27,757 bases of DNA. Source: a virus. This document shows, piece by piece, positions 1 through 7,476 of the stretch (position 1 is the stretch's first letter; every line of letters starts with the position of its first letter). The translations under genes and the position numbers were made by a program. The notes beneath the pieces are model-generated. The model was not told where the DNA came from. It searched no databases and saw only the letters and a list, made by a program, of their open reading frames with translations. Location of the stretch: IMG/VR virus record IMGVR_UViG_3300036790_000215, positions 1-27,757 of that record; one strand, 5' to 3'.

Positions 1-611
1 CTCGTGGTTCCGTAGGGAGGAGTGCTGGTGCCCGTATTCTGCACCTCGACCCAGCCCTCATGCGACGCCATCGTGTCGGACTGCTTGACGCCGACAATGA
101 CGTTACCACCCGTAATAGTCGCAGCTCCCAAGCCGCTGGTGATAGTAGCGTTGATAGTGGTACCTGTAGTGCCAGTCGTAGCAGTCCAGGTTCCGTCGAT
201 CGAGGCGAACGACCCCGTGCCAGTTAAGCCTGACAGGGTGAAAGAGTCACCTGATACAATACCATGAGCGCCAGCCGTGGCAATAACCAAGGCACCCGTG
301 CCCGTAGTGTAGCTGCTGCCTGAGGACGAGACCGTCGTGATTGTTGGGCCGTAGTTAACACTGCTGATCAGGAGCATGAACGGCCCGGTGACCGTATAGC
401 CAGCTCCTGTCAGAGCAGCCGTCAGCAGCTCATTCTGGCCACTAGTAGTGACAACGTTCTCATACGTATCCGACCAGAGGACATTACCGTCCTTATCGGT
501 GCACTCGAGGTTGTAGACGCCCCTGATAGGGCGATTGGGTCCTTCAGCTATATAGCCTCCTGCTGACAGAAGAGCATCAAGAGAGGCTACGCCACGCAGC
601 TGGTCCTTCAT
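1..611 (-). CDS. Phage virion structural protein, partial (runs off left edge)
   Basis: This minus-strand gene starts at ATG 609-611 and is open for 203 codons to the window edge, so its C-terminus is missing. An AAAGGA ribosome binding site lies about 10 bases upstream of the start. The N-terminal part contains YENVVTTSGQNELL, and a later part contains DTMASHEGW. I recall both from a family of small tailed-phage proteins near portal and capsid genes, where they normally sit close together. Here about 85 residues rich in Gly, Thr and Ser separate them (about residues 88-172), which may be an inserted beta-rich domain. It is the last gene seen in the late operon, 16 bases after the portal stop. 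A virion role is inferred from position and the motif; the exact part of the particle is unknown. Confidence 0.6.
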   Translation of the reverse strand, partial: MKDQLRGVASLDALLSAGGYIAEGPNRPIRGVYNLECTDKDGNVLWSDTYENVVTTSGQNELLTAALTGAGYTVTGPFMLLISSVNYGPTITTVSSSGSSYTTGTGALVIATAGAHGIVSGDSFTLSGLTGTGSFASIDGTWTATTGTTGTTINATITSGLGAATITGGNVIVGVKQSDTMASHEGWVEVQNTGTSTPPYGTT

Positions 612-627
612 TGGGGGCTATTCCTTT

Positions 628-2322
628 TCATACCTGGTGAGTTCCGCCAGAGTCTCCGCCAGAGTCTCCGGTGGGAGTTCCGTGTGTTGCATTTGCTCCG
701 GGAGATCCCTGAGCAGCTAGAGCTGCTACAGCTCCTGGACCAGTCAAGGCTCCGATAGGTACATACCCTGAGGTAGTCGCAAGCATAAGAGTCTCAGCCT
801 GCTCACCGACAGGAAGCTTGCCACGATCCTCGCGGACTTCGTCAATGCTGAAGATCCCGCCCTTGACATAGCCTGTGTCGATCTGCATCTGGATCAGAGG
901 GTCTTGCTCACGATCATCGAGGAAGACGAACTCCATATCAGGAGAGTTCAAGTCGTACCGAATGATCTGATCCATCAGGAACTTCCACCATCTCTGCAGT
1001 GGAAGTAAGCCCTCTTCAAGTGCTCTGCTTTTTGCTGTACCAGCTGTTGCCCGATTGAGATGGGTGACAAAGGGCTCCGGGGAGATTGAGAAAATGAAGC
1101 AGATAACTCGGGCTAACCACTCATCGTAGTCGTCCTTAAGGGGCGGCTCCTTCGTCTCAACATACTTGAAGTCCCCAGGCATGAAGCGCACTTTGCGCCT
1201 GGTCGCAAGCTCGCCAACCAGCAAACTGTCGAAGTATTGCTGGAAATCCTTGACGTTGGCTAAGTTCCAGGCTGCTGGAAGGCCTACGAATGCATCTGGA
1301 GTGCTGCCGCTCAGGTAGTACTCCAGCTGAAAGGCCTGACGCCTGATGGCTGTGTTGACCGTGATGACTACTTGCTCTGTCTGGCCAAGCCCATAGACAC
1401 GATCTGTTCGTCGATTGCGGGGCATATACATGAGCTCAGACGACGTATAGTTGACAGCAGGAATTCCATGCAGAATCTGCTGGTACGAGGGGTCGGTCGG
1501 ATTGGTTGGACGACGACCCTCTGCATCCAGCAGAGGAAAGATGGTGCTGCCGTCGATGTACTCCAGCGCATACAGCTTCTTGCCCCGTGTGCGGCGCTTG
1601 TAGATCGTAGCACCGTCAATGACAAACATGTCCTCGTTGAGGGCTCGGCACCAAACATCCCAGGAGTTCTCCTTGTCGGGGTACTGGAGAAAGTCCGTGA
1701 GGTTGCGGATTCGGTCCTTGTCGCTCTTCGACAGCCTGAGGGTGTGCAAGTCCTTGCGGGGAATGCTAGGCTGTCTGTTGCCTGTAGGCACTCCAGAAGT
1801 CATTCCAGATGCCTGGCGTGTTGCATTGGCCCCCGCTATAGGAGTACCGGCACCTGCTGCCTTCGCAACCTTGCTAGCCCCATAAGAGCTTCCGCCTTCG
1901 TCGACGAGGTCTGGAGCTGCTTCAGGAGTACTCTCCTCCCCACCGGCCTCAGATGAGCTTTCACGGGGGCGAATTGCCCAGTCGAGGGCGGACAATTGAT
2001 CCTTGCGGGCCTCAATGACGCCACGTAGGACATCGCAATTGTCTGCTAGAGCTCGCAACTCTGCAAAGCTGATGCCGACTTCCTGCCCTCGAGGCGTGTA
2101 CTGTAGGTTTCTGCCTACAGGATAGTTGAACCTTCTGCCTACAACTCCCGCTTCATCCGGGTTCTGGACGAAAGGTTTGAGAGGATTCCAGGGCCCAAAC
2201 CAGTTTGCTCCAGCATCAACACCGCTCACCACATAACGAGCAGCACTAGTAATGCGCTGCACAAAGCTTGGCGCAGCTAATGTAACGTTTCCGTTTGGGC
2301 CCTGAGCTGGAAGGTGTGGCAT
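628..2322 (-). CDS. Portal protein
   Basis: The portal forms the dodecameric ring at the capsid vertex through which DNA is packaged and to which the tail attaches. The 564-residue product has portal-like stretches: LRGVIEARKDQLSALDWAIRPR near residues 99-120, a middle part with MYMPRNRRTDRVYGLG, and SPEPFVTHLNRATAGTAKS before a long helix. The reading frame extends to 2412, but ATG 2322 is preferred: it has an AGGGG site upstream, gives a plausible N-terminus, and avoids an 85-base overlap with the preceding small gene. About 78 residues of Ser/Gly/Ala-rich sequence (residues 121-198) interrupt what is normally a short link between the DWxIRPR stretch and the DRIRNLTDFLQYP stretch. The location next to the large terminase supports the call. 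Confidence 0.85.
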   Translation of the reverse strand: MPHLPAQGPNGNVTLAAPSFVQRITSAARYVVSGVDAGANWFGPWNPLKPFVQNPDEAGVVGRRFNYPVGRNLQYTPRGQEVGISFAELRALADNCDVLRGVIEARKDQLSALDWAIRPRESSSEAGGEESTPEAAPDLVDEGGSSYGASKVAKAAGAGTPIAGANATRQASGMTSGVPTGNRQPSIPRKDLHTLRLSKSDKDRIRNLTDFLQYPDKENSWDVWCRALNEDMFVIDGATIYKRRTRGKKLYALEYIDGSTIFPLLDAEGRRPTNPTDPSYQQILHGIPAVNYTSSELMYMPRNRRTDRVYGLGQTEQVVITVNTAIRRQAFQLEYYLSGSTPDAFVGLPAAWNLANVKDFQQYFDSLLVGELATRRKVRFMPGDFKYVETKEPPLKDDYDEWLARVICFIFSISPEPFVTHLNRATAGTAKSRALEEGLLPLQRWWKFLMDQIIRYDLNSPDMEFVFLDDREQDPLIQMQIDTGYVKGGIFSIDEVREDRGKLPVGEQAETLMLATTSGYVPIGALTGPGAVAALAAQGSPGANATHGTPTGDSGGDSGGTHQV

Positions 2323-2327
2323 AAGAG

Positions 2328-2549
2328 CTAGAGAACCCCTCGTAGATCTACGATCAGATCGGAGCTTGTCAGCACTGGGACCGAATTGATCTCTGCATAC
2401 TGCTGGAAGCACGCATACTCATCAATAGTCAGGGGCCGATTACGGTGGAATGCAGGACTTATAGCCAACCAGCAGTCCAGAGCATGCTCTTTTCCTGCAA
2501 TACAGGCATCAACCAGCTCCCCAATCTGTGGTTTGGTGAGGTAAATCAC
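2328..2549 (-). CDS. Small hypothetical protein between large terminase and portal
   Basis: This 73-residue protein starts at GTG 2547-2549, overlapping the TGA stop of the large terminase by the four bases GTGA, which suggests translational coupling. It ends five bases before the portal start. The sequence is mixed helical with MIYLTKPQIGELVDACIAGK at the N-terminus and has no signal peptide or membrane segment. I do not recognise a family. Position in the packaging cluster suggests an accessory packaging or head protein, but this is inference. Confidence 0.6.
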   Translation of the reverse strand: MIYLTKPQIGELVDACIAGKEHALDCWLAISPAFHRNRPLTIDEYACFQQYAEINSVPVLTSSDLIVDLRGVL

Positions 2550-4417
2550 TGCCTGGAGGCTCCCTTCGCCTCTGCAAGAGCCTTCGCAGCTGCAACCTGG
2601 TCGCGGTAGAAGTGCAGGTAGCCAAGACCCTCGCGGTAGCGCTGCGAGAAGCCATTGATGACTGCATCACCTCGGTTCGGAGAGCGCCCAATTCGGTCCT
2701 TGATCTTCTTCTTGTCCTCGACCAGAATGCCTTTCATGCTGATCGACCACCGAGGCGCTGCCAGATCAGCTGCTAACTCAGGGTCAGGTGGGAGTGCAAT
2801 CTCAAGACCAAGCTCAGGATCCAAGGCTTCTCTGAAGGTCCAATGGTCTTCAGCACGGGTATTGTGGAAGCGAAGGAGCCCTGAACGGTCAGTCGCCTCG
2901 GACCTCTCGGCTCCATTTAGTCCTGTAACGTCCATCTCCCGCAGGATACCGACGTCAACTGGTGACGAACCGACCCCCGTAACGTCAACCTTTAACGGCC
3001 AATCCTTATAGCCCAGCTCTACTAGCCAGTCAATCAGGGAAGGTCCGTCAGGCGTCTTCTCCCCATCTATGGCATGCAGGTGGTTGAACCAGCTCCCAGT
3101 ACGAGGAGCAGCCACAGATTGATCGCGCCCTCCTCGTGCAACGTCAACCCCAACTGCGCGTGAGCCAGGCATATTCGAATCAGTCCCCTGCACAAACTGG
3201 AGCCGATCACTATTCAGCTTCTGCTGGGTATCAGACAGGAAGACCGACAAGTCAACTCCAGGCCCTGCAGCTGCCACGAAGGGTATTTCTGGTGACGTTG
3301 GCCCCTTAGCGGGGGAAGAACTCAGTGATGTATCCCCGGAAGGGCTATAATCGCTGGCATCCGAAGGGTTTTGGTACCGCTTGAGACCTGTATCAGGGTC
3401 TATGGCTTCCGCGCGTTTTGCTGCCAACCTATCGTGCAGTTTGAGGAGATATTCCTCATATGTGGGGGCCCAACGCGCTTGAGCCTGCAGAATCCAAGCA
3501 CTAGGGATCACCTGCCACTCATGGTCTTCCTCAGCTACTCCAAAGTCGCCCTCAAGCATGCGGGAGCGTAAGGGCTCAGGCAATGCTTGCAGGGTTGTGA
3601 GGTAACCAGTCCGGATCAAATAGGTGTTGTCTTGGACTCGAGCCCGGATGAAGGTACGGGATGTTGGCTTGACCCACTGCTCTACGCTTGAGATCCTGAT
3701 AAACCTTGGAGTGGAGTCGGAGACCTCGATATCATCCCCGTGCTCATCCGTTATGTACCAACGGAGCTCTCCTGGCTTGGCAGGATTCGGATATAGGGGG
3801 TCGAGCCAGGCTCGCCAATAGCGGTTAACCCACTGCCCCTCAGCGTTAAGAGGCGGATTTCCTGCGGCGATGACTCTCGTCCGTACGCCCAGACGCGTTG
3901 TGCGGTTCCATCCCTTGAGGAACCTGAACTGCTTTTCGGAGAAGTGCGTAATCTCATCGAAGCCTTTGAGGTCATGAGGGCGTCCCTGGTACTTGAGCTC
4001 TCCACCTTCCCACTGGCAGGCTCCAAACTCACATGTGCGGCCTTGGTACTGCCCCTTGAAGCGCCAGAGCAGATCCATCCCGTTGTAGGAACCCCAAGGT
4101 CTGTAGAGCTCCTCCGCGCGCTCGCGGATCCCCTTCAGCTGCGCGAACTCCCTCCGGAAGATGATGCTCTGGTAGTGCTGAGTCAAGGCAGTACCCATAA
4201 GGAGGTCCGTCTTGCCTCCTCCAGCTGCACCACCATAGAAGATTTCATCGGCCAGGGAATGGTATGCCTCTGTCTGAGGGCCTGGCTGGGGCGTCCAAGC
4301 TGGCAGCGGGATATCCGCGATGAGCATGTCGATCTCAGCTATCTCATCCTCGGACAAGTACAGCATGAGATCCTCAAGCTCATTCTTGGGCTGCTGTAGG
4401 GCTTGAGTGTCACCCAT
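2546..4417 (-). CDS. Terminase large subunit
   Basis: This is the motor and nuclease that drives DNA into the capsid and cuts it. The 623-residue product has an N-terminal ATPase with Walker A GGAAGGGKT at about residues 62-70, Walker B and catalytic acid in LKGFDEIT at about 150-157, and a coupling motif in AAGNPP. The C-terminal nuclease begins at GVDVARGG, about residue 423, with the first metal-binding Asp. The frame opens at 4453, but ATG 4417 is preferred: GGAGGA lies ten bases upstream and it overlaps the preceding stop by eight bases. Roughly 100 residues of Ser/Pro/Asp-rich sequence (about 319-417) sit between the two domains, much longer than usual for this family. Confidence 0.92.
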   Translation of the reverse strand: MGDTQALQQPKNELEDLMLYLSEDEIAEIDMLIADIPLPAWTPQPGPQTEAYHSLADEIFYGGAAGGGKTDLLMGTALTQHYQSIIFRREFAQLKGIRERAEELYRPWGSYNGMDLLWRFKGQYQGRTCEFGACQWEGGELKYQGRPHDLKGFDEITHFSEKQFRFLKGWNRTTRLGVRTRVIAAGNPPLNAEGQWVNRYWRAWLDPLYPNPAKPGELRWYITDEHGDDIEVSDSTPRFIRISSVEQWVKPTSRTFIRARVQDNTYLIRTGYLTTLQALPEPLRSRMLEGDFGVAEEDHEWQVIPSAWILQAQARWAPTYEEYLLKLHDRLAAKRAEAIDPDTGLKRYQNPSDASDYSPSGDTSLSSSPAKGPTSPEIPFVAAAGPGVDLSVFLSDTQQKLNSDRLQFVQGTDSNMPGSRAVGVDVARGGRDQSVAAPRTGSWFNHLHAIDGEKTPDGPSLIDWLVELGYKDWPLKVDVTGVGSSPVDVGILREMDVTGLNGAERSEATDRSGLLRFHNTRAEDHWTFREALDPELGLEIALPPDPELAADLAAPRWSISMKGILVEDKKKIKDRIGRSPNRGDAVINGFSQRYREGLGYLHFYRDQVAAAKALAEAKGASRQ

Positions 4418-6107
4418 TTGGAGGGACTCCTCCAGCCTTACGTGAGCGGGCACGATCCAGGAGGATCGCTAGCCGTCTGGCGCGCTGCTCATCTGTAAGA
4501 TCCTGCCCCTCTCTCTGGCTTCTGCTAGTAGAACCTTGAGATGTGCTTCTCCCCACCTCTTCTGATACGCTAGAAGAGGAATGAGTCCCTCTTCCTCTGG
4601 TAGGCCGATTCTCTTGGCCTGCGTTGGGATTCGGGTTGCCGAGGGCCTTGAGATGGCCTGGAGCACTCTGGGGCATACCAATAGCAAGACGCTGCATGCC
4701 ATGGATTTTAGCCAGAAGCTCGATAGCATTTCTCGGCGACTTAGCGATACCCTTCCAGAATAGGCTTCTGCCTTCTGCGTCAACAAAGTCTGCTCCTTCG
4801 CCGTTCATGAGGCCCATCAGTCTCATGTAGAGTCTGTTGGCATCCCCAAAGTGGGTATTGTCAAGCTGTAGAGCCAGCATCTCACGTGACGCGTTGACAC
4901 TAGCACTGTAGTACAGATCATGAGAGTGGGCTCTGGTGCCCCAGTGATAGAGGTGGAACCACTCTTGCAGGGTCCCGATATCCGCCCCGTTGAGCGGAAT
5001 TATCTCAGCAGACCTCGACTCAAGGCTAGTCGAGAAGGAGGAGAGGTGACTTCCACCACCTGAGGCCTCACTGATAAAGCCACTGCCTGACAGAGGTCCC
5101 TGGCGCGAGGAGTCTTCCGGCTCGCGAACCTCAGGAAGGCGACTGCCGGGGACAGGCCCAAATCCGTCATCCTCATCCTCGGGGGCACGAAGATTTGGGT
5201 TGGAGTTTAAGCTTGGGTTGTCTACCTGGCTCAGGCGATCGAGCGCAATCCGGGCCTTTGAGATTGCCTGCTGAGCCTCATGGCTCTCTGCAAGCATGAA
5301 GAGCTGCCGGCTGCCTGTAGCTCCTTGCTTCAGGTAGCACTGGAATCCCGTGAAGGCATCTCTAGGCTCAAACTCAAATTGCTGCCAGAAGGGCTTACCG
5401 TTGGGGAGAACAGGGTACCCCTCATCGTAGTGCAGAGGAACGAATGCCAGACGGAGCTGCCTCTCATCGAGGACAGCCGTAGGCAGTCTGTAGTCAGAGC
5501 TGACTTCGGGTTCCCTTTCTACGGGTTGCGGGGAGTCCCTTTGGGAGTTGGGCGCTTCGGCAGACCTGTTGAGAGGTCTGGAGCTTTGGCTTGGGTTTGG
5601 GTTTGGGTTTTGGGACGAGGCGTCTCTGACCTCTTCTTCTCTCCCCCTCCGGCCGTTGTCTGTTGCGTACGCTTCGACCTGGTGCCCCGACTGCCTCTCG
5701 TCCCGCGTGACATTGGGCTGGGATCTCCGCTTGAATGTGTCGCTTGAAGTGGGGAGGGGAGCAGTCGATGCTGCAGCCATTGCAGCTAATGCCCCTGATG
5801 CAGTGCTGACGACAGCCCGCTTGAGCTCAGTAAGGTTTGAGAGGGTGTCAAGCTCTAGGGGCTTGACGAACCCTCGCACGACGGACTCTGGGCTCAGTAG
5901 GTCAGCGCGGTGAAAACCCTCAGGGAGGCCGTTTGAGAGCTTGGGAACACGCTGGCTAGCTTCGCGCATGATCTGAACGCGCGTAGGCATAGGCATAGAC
6001 ATAGACATAGACATTGAGTAGTCCCCTTGAGGCCCTTTCGGGGTGCCTTCGGGTGGCTTCTCTGGTGGGTCCTGACTAGGCTGGGTGCGCAAAAGTGTGG
6101 CACTCAT
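4410..6107 (-). CDS. Terminase small subunit-like protein with long disordered inserts
   Basis: This first gene of the leftward late operon encodes 565 residues. Residues 375-480 (TLQEWFHLYHWGTRAHSHDLYY, then a helical repeat ending SPRNAIELLAKIHGMQRLAIGMP) resemble the helix-turn-helix and core of phage small terminase proteins, which bind the packaging site and recruit the large subunit. Residues 240-275 (FEFEPRDAFTGFQCYLKQG) look like the start of the same DNA-binding domain, separated by about 100 Ser/Gly/Pro-rich residues. The N-terminal 210 and C-terminal 80 residues are also low complexity, with Ser-Met and Asn-Pro dipeptide repeats. The start at 6107 has only a weak ribosome site and lies about 34 bases after the predicted transcript start. 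The large terminase follows with an eight-base overlap. The subunit assignment rests on position and pattern. Confidence 0.6.
   Translation of the reverse strand: MSATLLRTQPSQDPPEKPPEGTPKGPQGDYSMSMSMSMPMPTRVQIMREASQRVPKLSNGLPEGFHRADLLSPESVVRGFVKPLELDTLSNLTELKRAVVSTASGALAAMAAASTAPLPTSSDTFKRRSQPNVTRDERQSGHQVEAYATDNGRRGREEEVRDASSQNPNPNPSQSSRPLNRSAEAPNSQRDSPQPVEREPEVSSDYRLPTAVLDERQLRLAFVPLHYDEGYPVLPNGKPFWQQFEFEPRDAFTGFQCYLKQGATGSRQLFMLAESHEAQQAISKARIALDRLSQVDNPSLNSNPNLRAPEDEDDGFGPVPGSRLPEVREPEDSSRQGPLSGSGFISEASGGGSHLSSFSTSLESRSAEIIPLNGADIGTLQEWFHLYHWGTRAHSHDLYYSASVNASREMLALQLDNTHFGDANRLYMRLMGLMNGEGADFVDAEGRSLFWKGIAKSPRNAIELLAKIHGMQRLAIGMPQSAPGHLKALGNPNPNAGQENRPTRGRGTHSSSSVSEEVGRSTSQGSTSRSQREGQDLTDEQRARRLAILLDRARSRKAGGVPPNG
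5586..5614. repeat. TTGGGT-type short repeat in coding sequence
   Basis: A run of TTGGGT-like units encodes Asn-Pro-Asn-Pro on the minus strand in the small-terminase-like gene. Related NPN codons recur elsewhere in the same gene, near 4630 and 5205, showing a low-complexity linker built from one dipeptide. Confidence 0.7.
5985..6014. repeat. Hexanucleotide tandem repeat in coding sequence
   Basis: Five tandem units of AGRCAT (two AGGCAT then three AGACAT) lie in the 5' part of the small-terminase-like gene. Read on the minus strand they encode alternating Ser-Met and Pro-Met. The unit length is a multiple of three, so copy-number change would keep the frame. Confidence 0.85.
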
Positions 6108-6147
6108 CTGGGATGTTGGGTCGGTAGACCTACCTCTATTGACCTTT

Positions 6148-6177
6148 ATTATATATGAGGTCGCAAGTTGACCTCAC
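6148..6177 (-). promoter_or_regulatory. Leftward late promoter
   Basis: On the minus strand the -10 TATAAT is at 6148-6153 and a -35-like GTGAGG at 6172-6177, with an 18-base spacer. A perfect 7-base inverted repeat, TGAGGTC and GACCTCA separated by 7 bases, covers the -35 and spacer. It would start a transcript near 6141, about 34 bases before the small-terminase-like gene. The geometry matches the plus-strand promoter family. Confidence 0.7.
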
Positions 6178-6203
6178 GTTACCAATTGTTAATAATTTAT
6201 CTC

Positions 6204-6233
6204 TTGGGGTCATTGAGGTCTCTGTGTTATAAT
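6204..6233 (+). promoter_or_regulatory. Rightward promoter 1 (HNH gene)
   Basis: TTGGGG at 6204-6209, an 18-base spacer with a GGTC half-site, and TATAAT at 6228-6233. It faces away from the leftward promoter and lies 27 bases before the first rightward gene. The upstream GGTCGACC palindrome seen at other copies is absent. Confidence 0.75.
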
Positions 6234-6259
6234 AGGGATGTAGATGGAAAGAACTACTC

Positions 6260-6673
6260 ATGGAGAGCTGGAAGGGTGTGCTTGGCGGTGAGGGTTGTTA
6301 TGAGGTAAGCGACCTTGGAAGAGTCAGGAACCTAAAGACAGGAAAGATTCTGAAGCCTAATATAGGCAAGGATGGGTACGCCAGAGTTACCCTGTATAAC
6401 TGTCCAGCTAAGGCAGGTACCTATGCTATTCATATCCTTGAGTTAGAGGCCTTTAGGGGGCCAGCGCCTCCAGGACATGAGTGCGATCATGGAGGCCTAA
6501 GCCGCTCAGATAACCGATTAGAGGTATTAGAGTGGGTTACGCGTGCTGTGAATATCCAGCGGATGATAGCAAGAGGAGGTAGGGTTAGCAGGCTTCGTAC
6601 AGAGTCTACTGAAAAGCCTGGCAGACCTAAGGACTGGATAGCATTAAGTACCCATATTAGAAGGCCTGCCTGA
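6260..6673 (+). CDS. HNH endonuclease with NUMOD4 domain
   Basis: This 137-residue protein has an N-terminal NUMOD4-type segment (WKGVLGGEGCYEVSDLGRVR, residues 4-23, then LKTGKILKPNIGKDGY). It is followed by an HNH core with HILELEAFRGPAP, DH at 76-77, DNRLEVLEWVT and a terminal Asn 98. Such proteins are free-standing, homing-like DNA endonucleases that nick or cut specific DNA and are common in phage genomes. The ATG at 6260 follows a weak GGAAAG site. It is the first rightward gene and is the only gene before the tandem repeat block, so it may be a mobile insertion. The HNH class is clear; the target is unknown. Confidence 0.85.
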   Translation: MESWKGVLGGEGCYEVSDLGRVRNLKTGKILKPNIGKDGYARVTLYNCPAKAGTYAIHILELEAFRGPAPPGHECDHGGLSRSDNRLEVLEWVTRAVNIQRMIARGGRVSRLRTESTEKPGRPKDWIALSTHIRRPA

Positions 6674-6788
6674 GCGGCAATTGCCTGACAGGTAAAACTG
6701 GTTTTGGTACATTTTGGGATGGGGACCCCTTCAGGCAATTGCCGCAAAGGTTAGATAGGTAAAAAGGCATTTTGGGATGAATCCCCCA
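6674..6788. repeat. Two 58-bp tandem repeat units with palindromic cores
   Basis: Each unit contains GGCAATTGCC (6676-6685 and 6734-6743), AGGTAAAA (6690-6697 and 6757-6764), CATTTTGGGATG (6710-6721 and 6768-6779) and a C-run. The first and third elements repeat exactly 58 bases apart. The palindromes extend into a perfect 15-base inverted repeat, 6674-6688 with 6731-6745. The block starts right after the HNH stop codon and no gene lies in it. It could be protein-binding DNA, a terminator or the footprint of an insertion; the function is not known. Confidence 0.8.
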
Positions 6789-6919
6789 GGCGCTGCATAA
6801 TTGAATTAAATCGGTTGGAAATAAAACACATTATAACCCCTTTTTCTATGGATATGACCAACCAACGTTTGTATCATTATATATGTAAGGAAATGGTTCC
6901 TTATATGGGAGTAAAATCG

Positions 6920-7135
6920 ATGACCAACAAAAATGATACCTTCGAACATGATAGTGACCTCTACACCCCAATCGATCATACCTCTCAATTCAAAGAGGGG
7001 ATGTCAAAATCGGAGAAAATTCGCAGACTCGCGAAGAGTGGTATGAATAGGTGGACGATTCACAAAACGTTGGGTCTTCGATACCAATTTGTGAGGAATG
7101 TCCTAGAAGCGGCTGGGATACCAAATTCGAGGTAA
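6920..7135 (+). CDS. Small helix-turn-helix DNA-binding protein
   Basis: This 71-residue protein has a predicted helix-turn-helix in residues 28-64 (SEKIRRLAKSGMNRWTIHKT then LGLRYQFVRNVL). The pattern of G, then a helix, then LxxxYQxVRNxL fits a group of short phage and bacterial DNA-binding proteins. The frame is open from TTG 6815, but ATG 6920 is preferred because GGGAG lies eight bases upstream. The gene is AT-richer than its neighbours. No member of the common promoter family precedes it, and a strong terminator follows, so it seems to be a separate transcription unit. It could be the regulator of the promoter array, but that is inference. Confidence 0.65.
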   Translation: MTNKNDTFEHDSDLYTPIDHTSQFKEGMSKSEKIRRLAKSGMNRWTIHKTLGLRYQFVRNVLEAAGIPNSR

Positions 7136-7150
7136 CCCACCACTAAAAAG

Positions 7151-7187
7151 TGAAAGGGATCTCAGAAATGAGATCCCTTCATTTTTA
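7151..7187 (+). terminator. Rho-independent terminator
   Basis: AAGGGATCTCA (7154-7164) and TGAGATCCCTT (7169-7179) form a perfect 11-bp stem with a GAAA tetraloop, followed by a T-rich tract. This ends transcription after the 6920 gene. Confidence 0.9.
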
Positions 7188-7384
7188 TTATGATGATTTC
7201 ATTTTTGAGATTAGCCCGGGCCGCCCGGGACCGCCGGGGCTCGAGGCCGGCCCGGCCCCAAGGGCGGCCTGGTCAGGCTCTTAATCGGCATCGCCCTAGG
7301 GCAAGGACCAATCATGCTCCTATCACAGAACCACCGCATTACCAAGGCTCTTAACCTACCTTTGGTAGGACAAAATTTTCTTTA
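7188..7384. other. GC-rich structured intergenic DNA
   Basis: No coding frame is supported here. Bases 7212-7270 are extremely G+C-rich, unlike the AT-rich DNA around them, and contain hairpin-forming pairs such as CCCGGG-CCG-CCCGGG, GGGGC/GCCCC and the palindrome GCCCTAGGGC. The motif AGGCTCTTA occurs twice here and twice more near 7930-7970. A small hairpin (CCTACC-TTT-GGTAGG, 7355-7369) followed by an A/T-rich tract could terminate a transcript just before the next promoter. A structured RNA or regulatory DNA is possible; I cannot assign it to a known family. Confidence 0.5.
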
Positions 7385-7386
7385 TC

Positions 7387-7436
7387 GGTCGATCCCCTTT
7401 TGACTCTTGTTGTCCTCTATGGTCATGTTATATAAT
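7387..7436 (+). promoter_or_regulatory. Rightward promoter 2
   Basis: The upstream element GGTCGATC is at 7387-7394, a TTTTGAC box follows, then -35 TTGTTG at 7407-7412, an 18-base spacer with GGTC at 7421, and -10 TATAAT at 7431-7436. It drives the genes at 7477 and 7753. Confidence 0.85.
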
Positions 7437-7476
7437 ATAAATGTACAATGAAGTACAGAGGAAGGAGTACCTATCT

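Noticed and set aside
22-267. Plus-strand open frame in the left structural gene
   Set aside because: It lies antisense to a coding frame with a good start, ribosome site and family motifs; the frame is a shadow of low-complexity codons.
1372-1956. 194-codon plus-strand frame inside the portal gene
   Set aside because: It is antisense to a well-supported portal frame, has no ribosome site or recognisable motifs, and is typical of long shadows in this kind of sequence.
2323-2412. Extended N-terminus of the portal frame
   Set aside because: It would overlap the small gene at 2328-2549 and lacks a ribosome site; ATG 2322 fits better.
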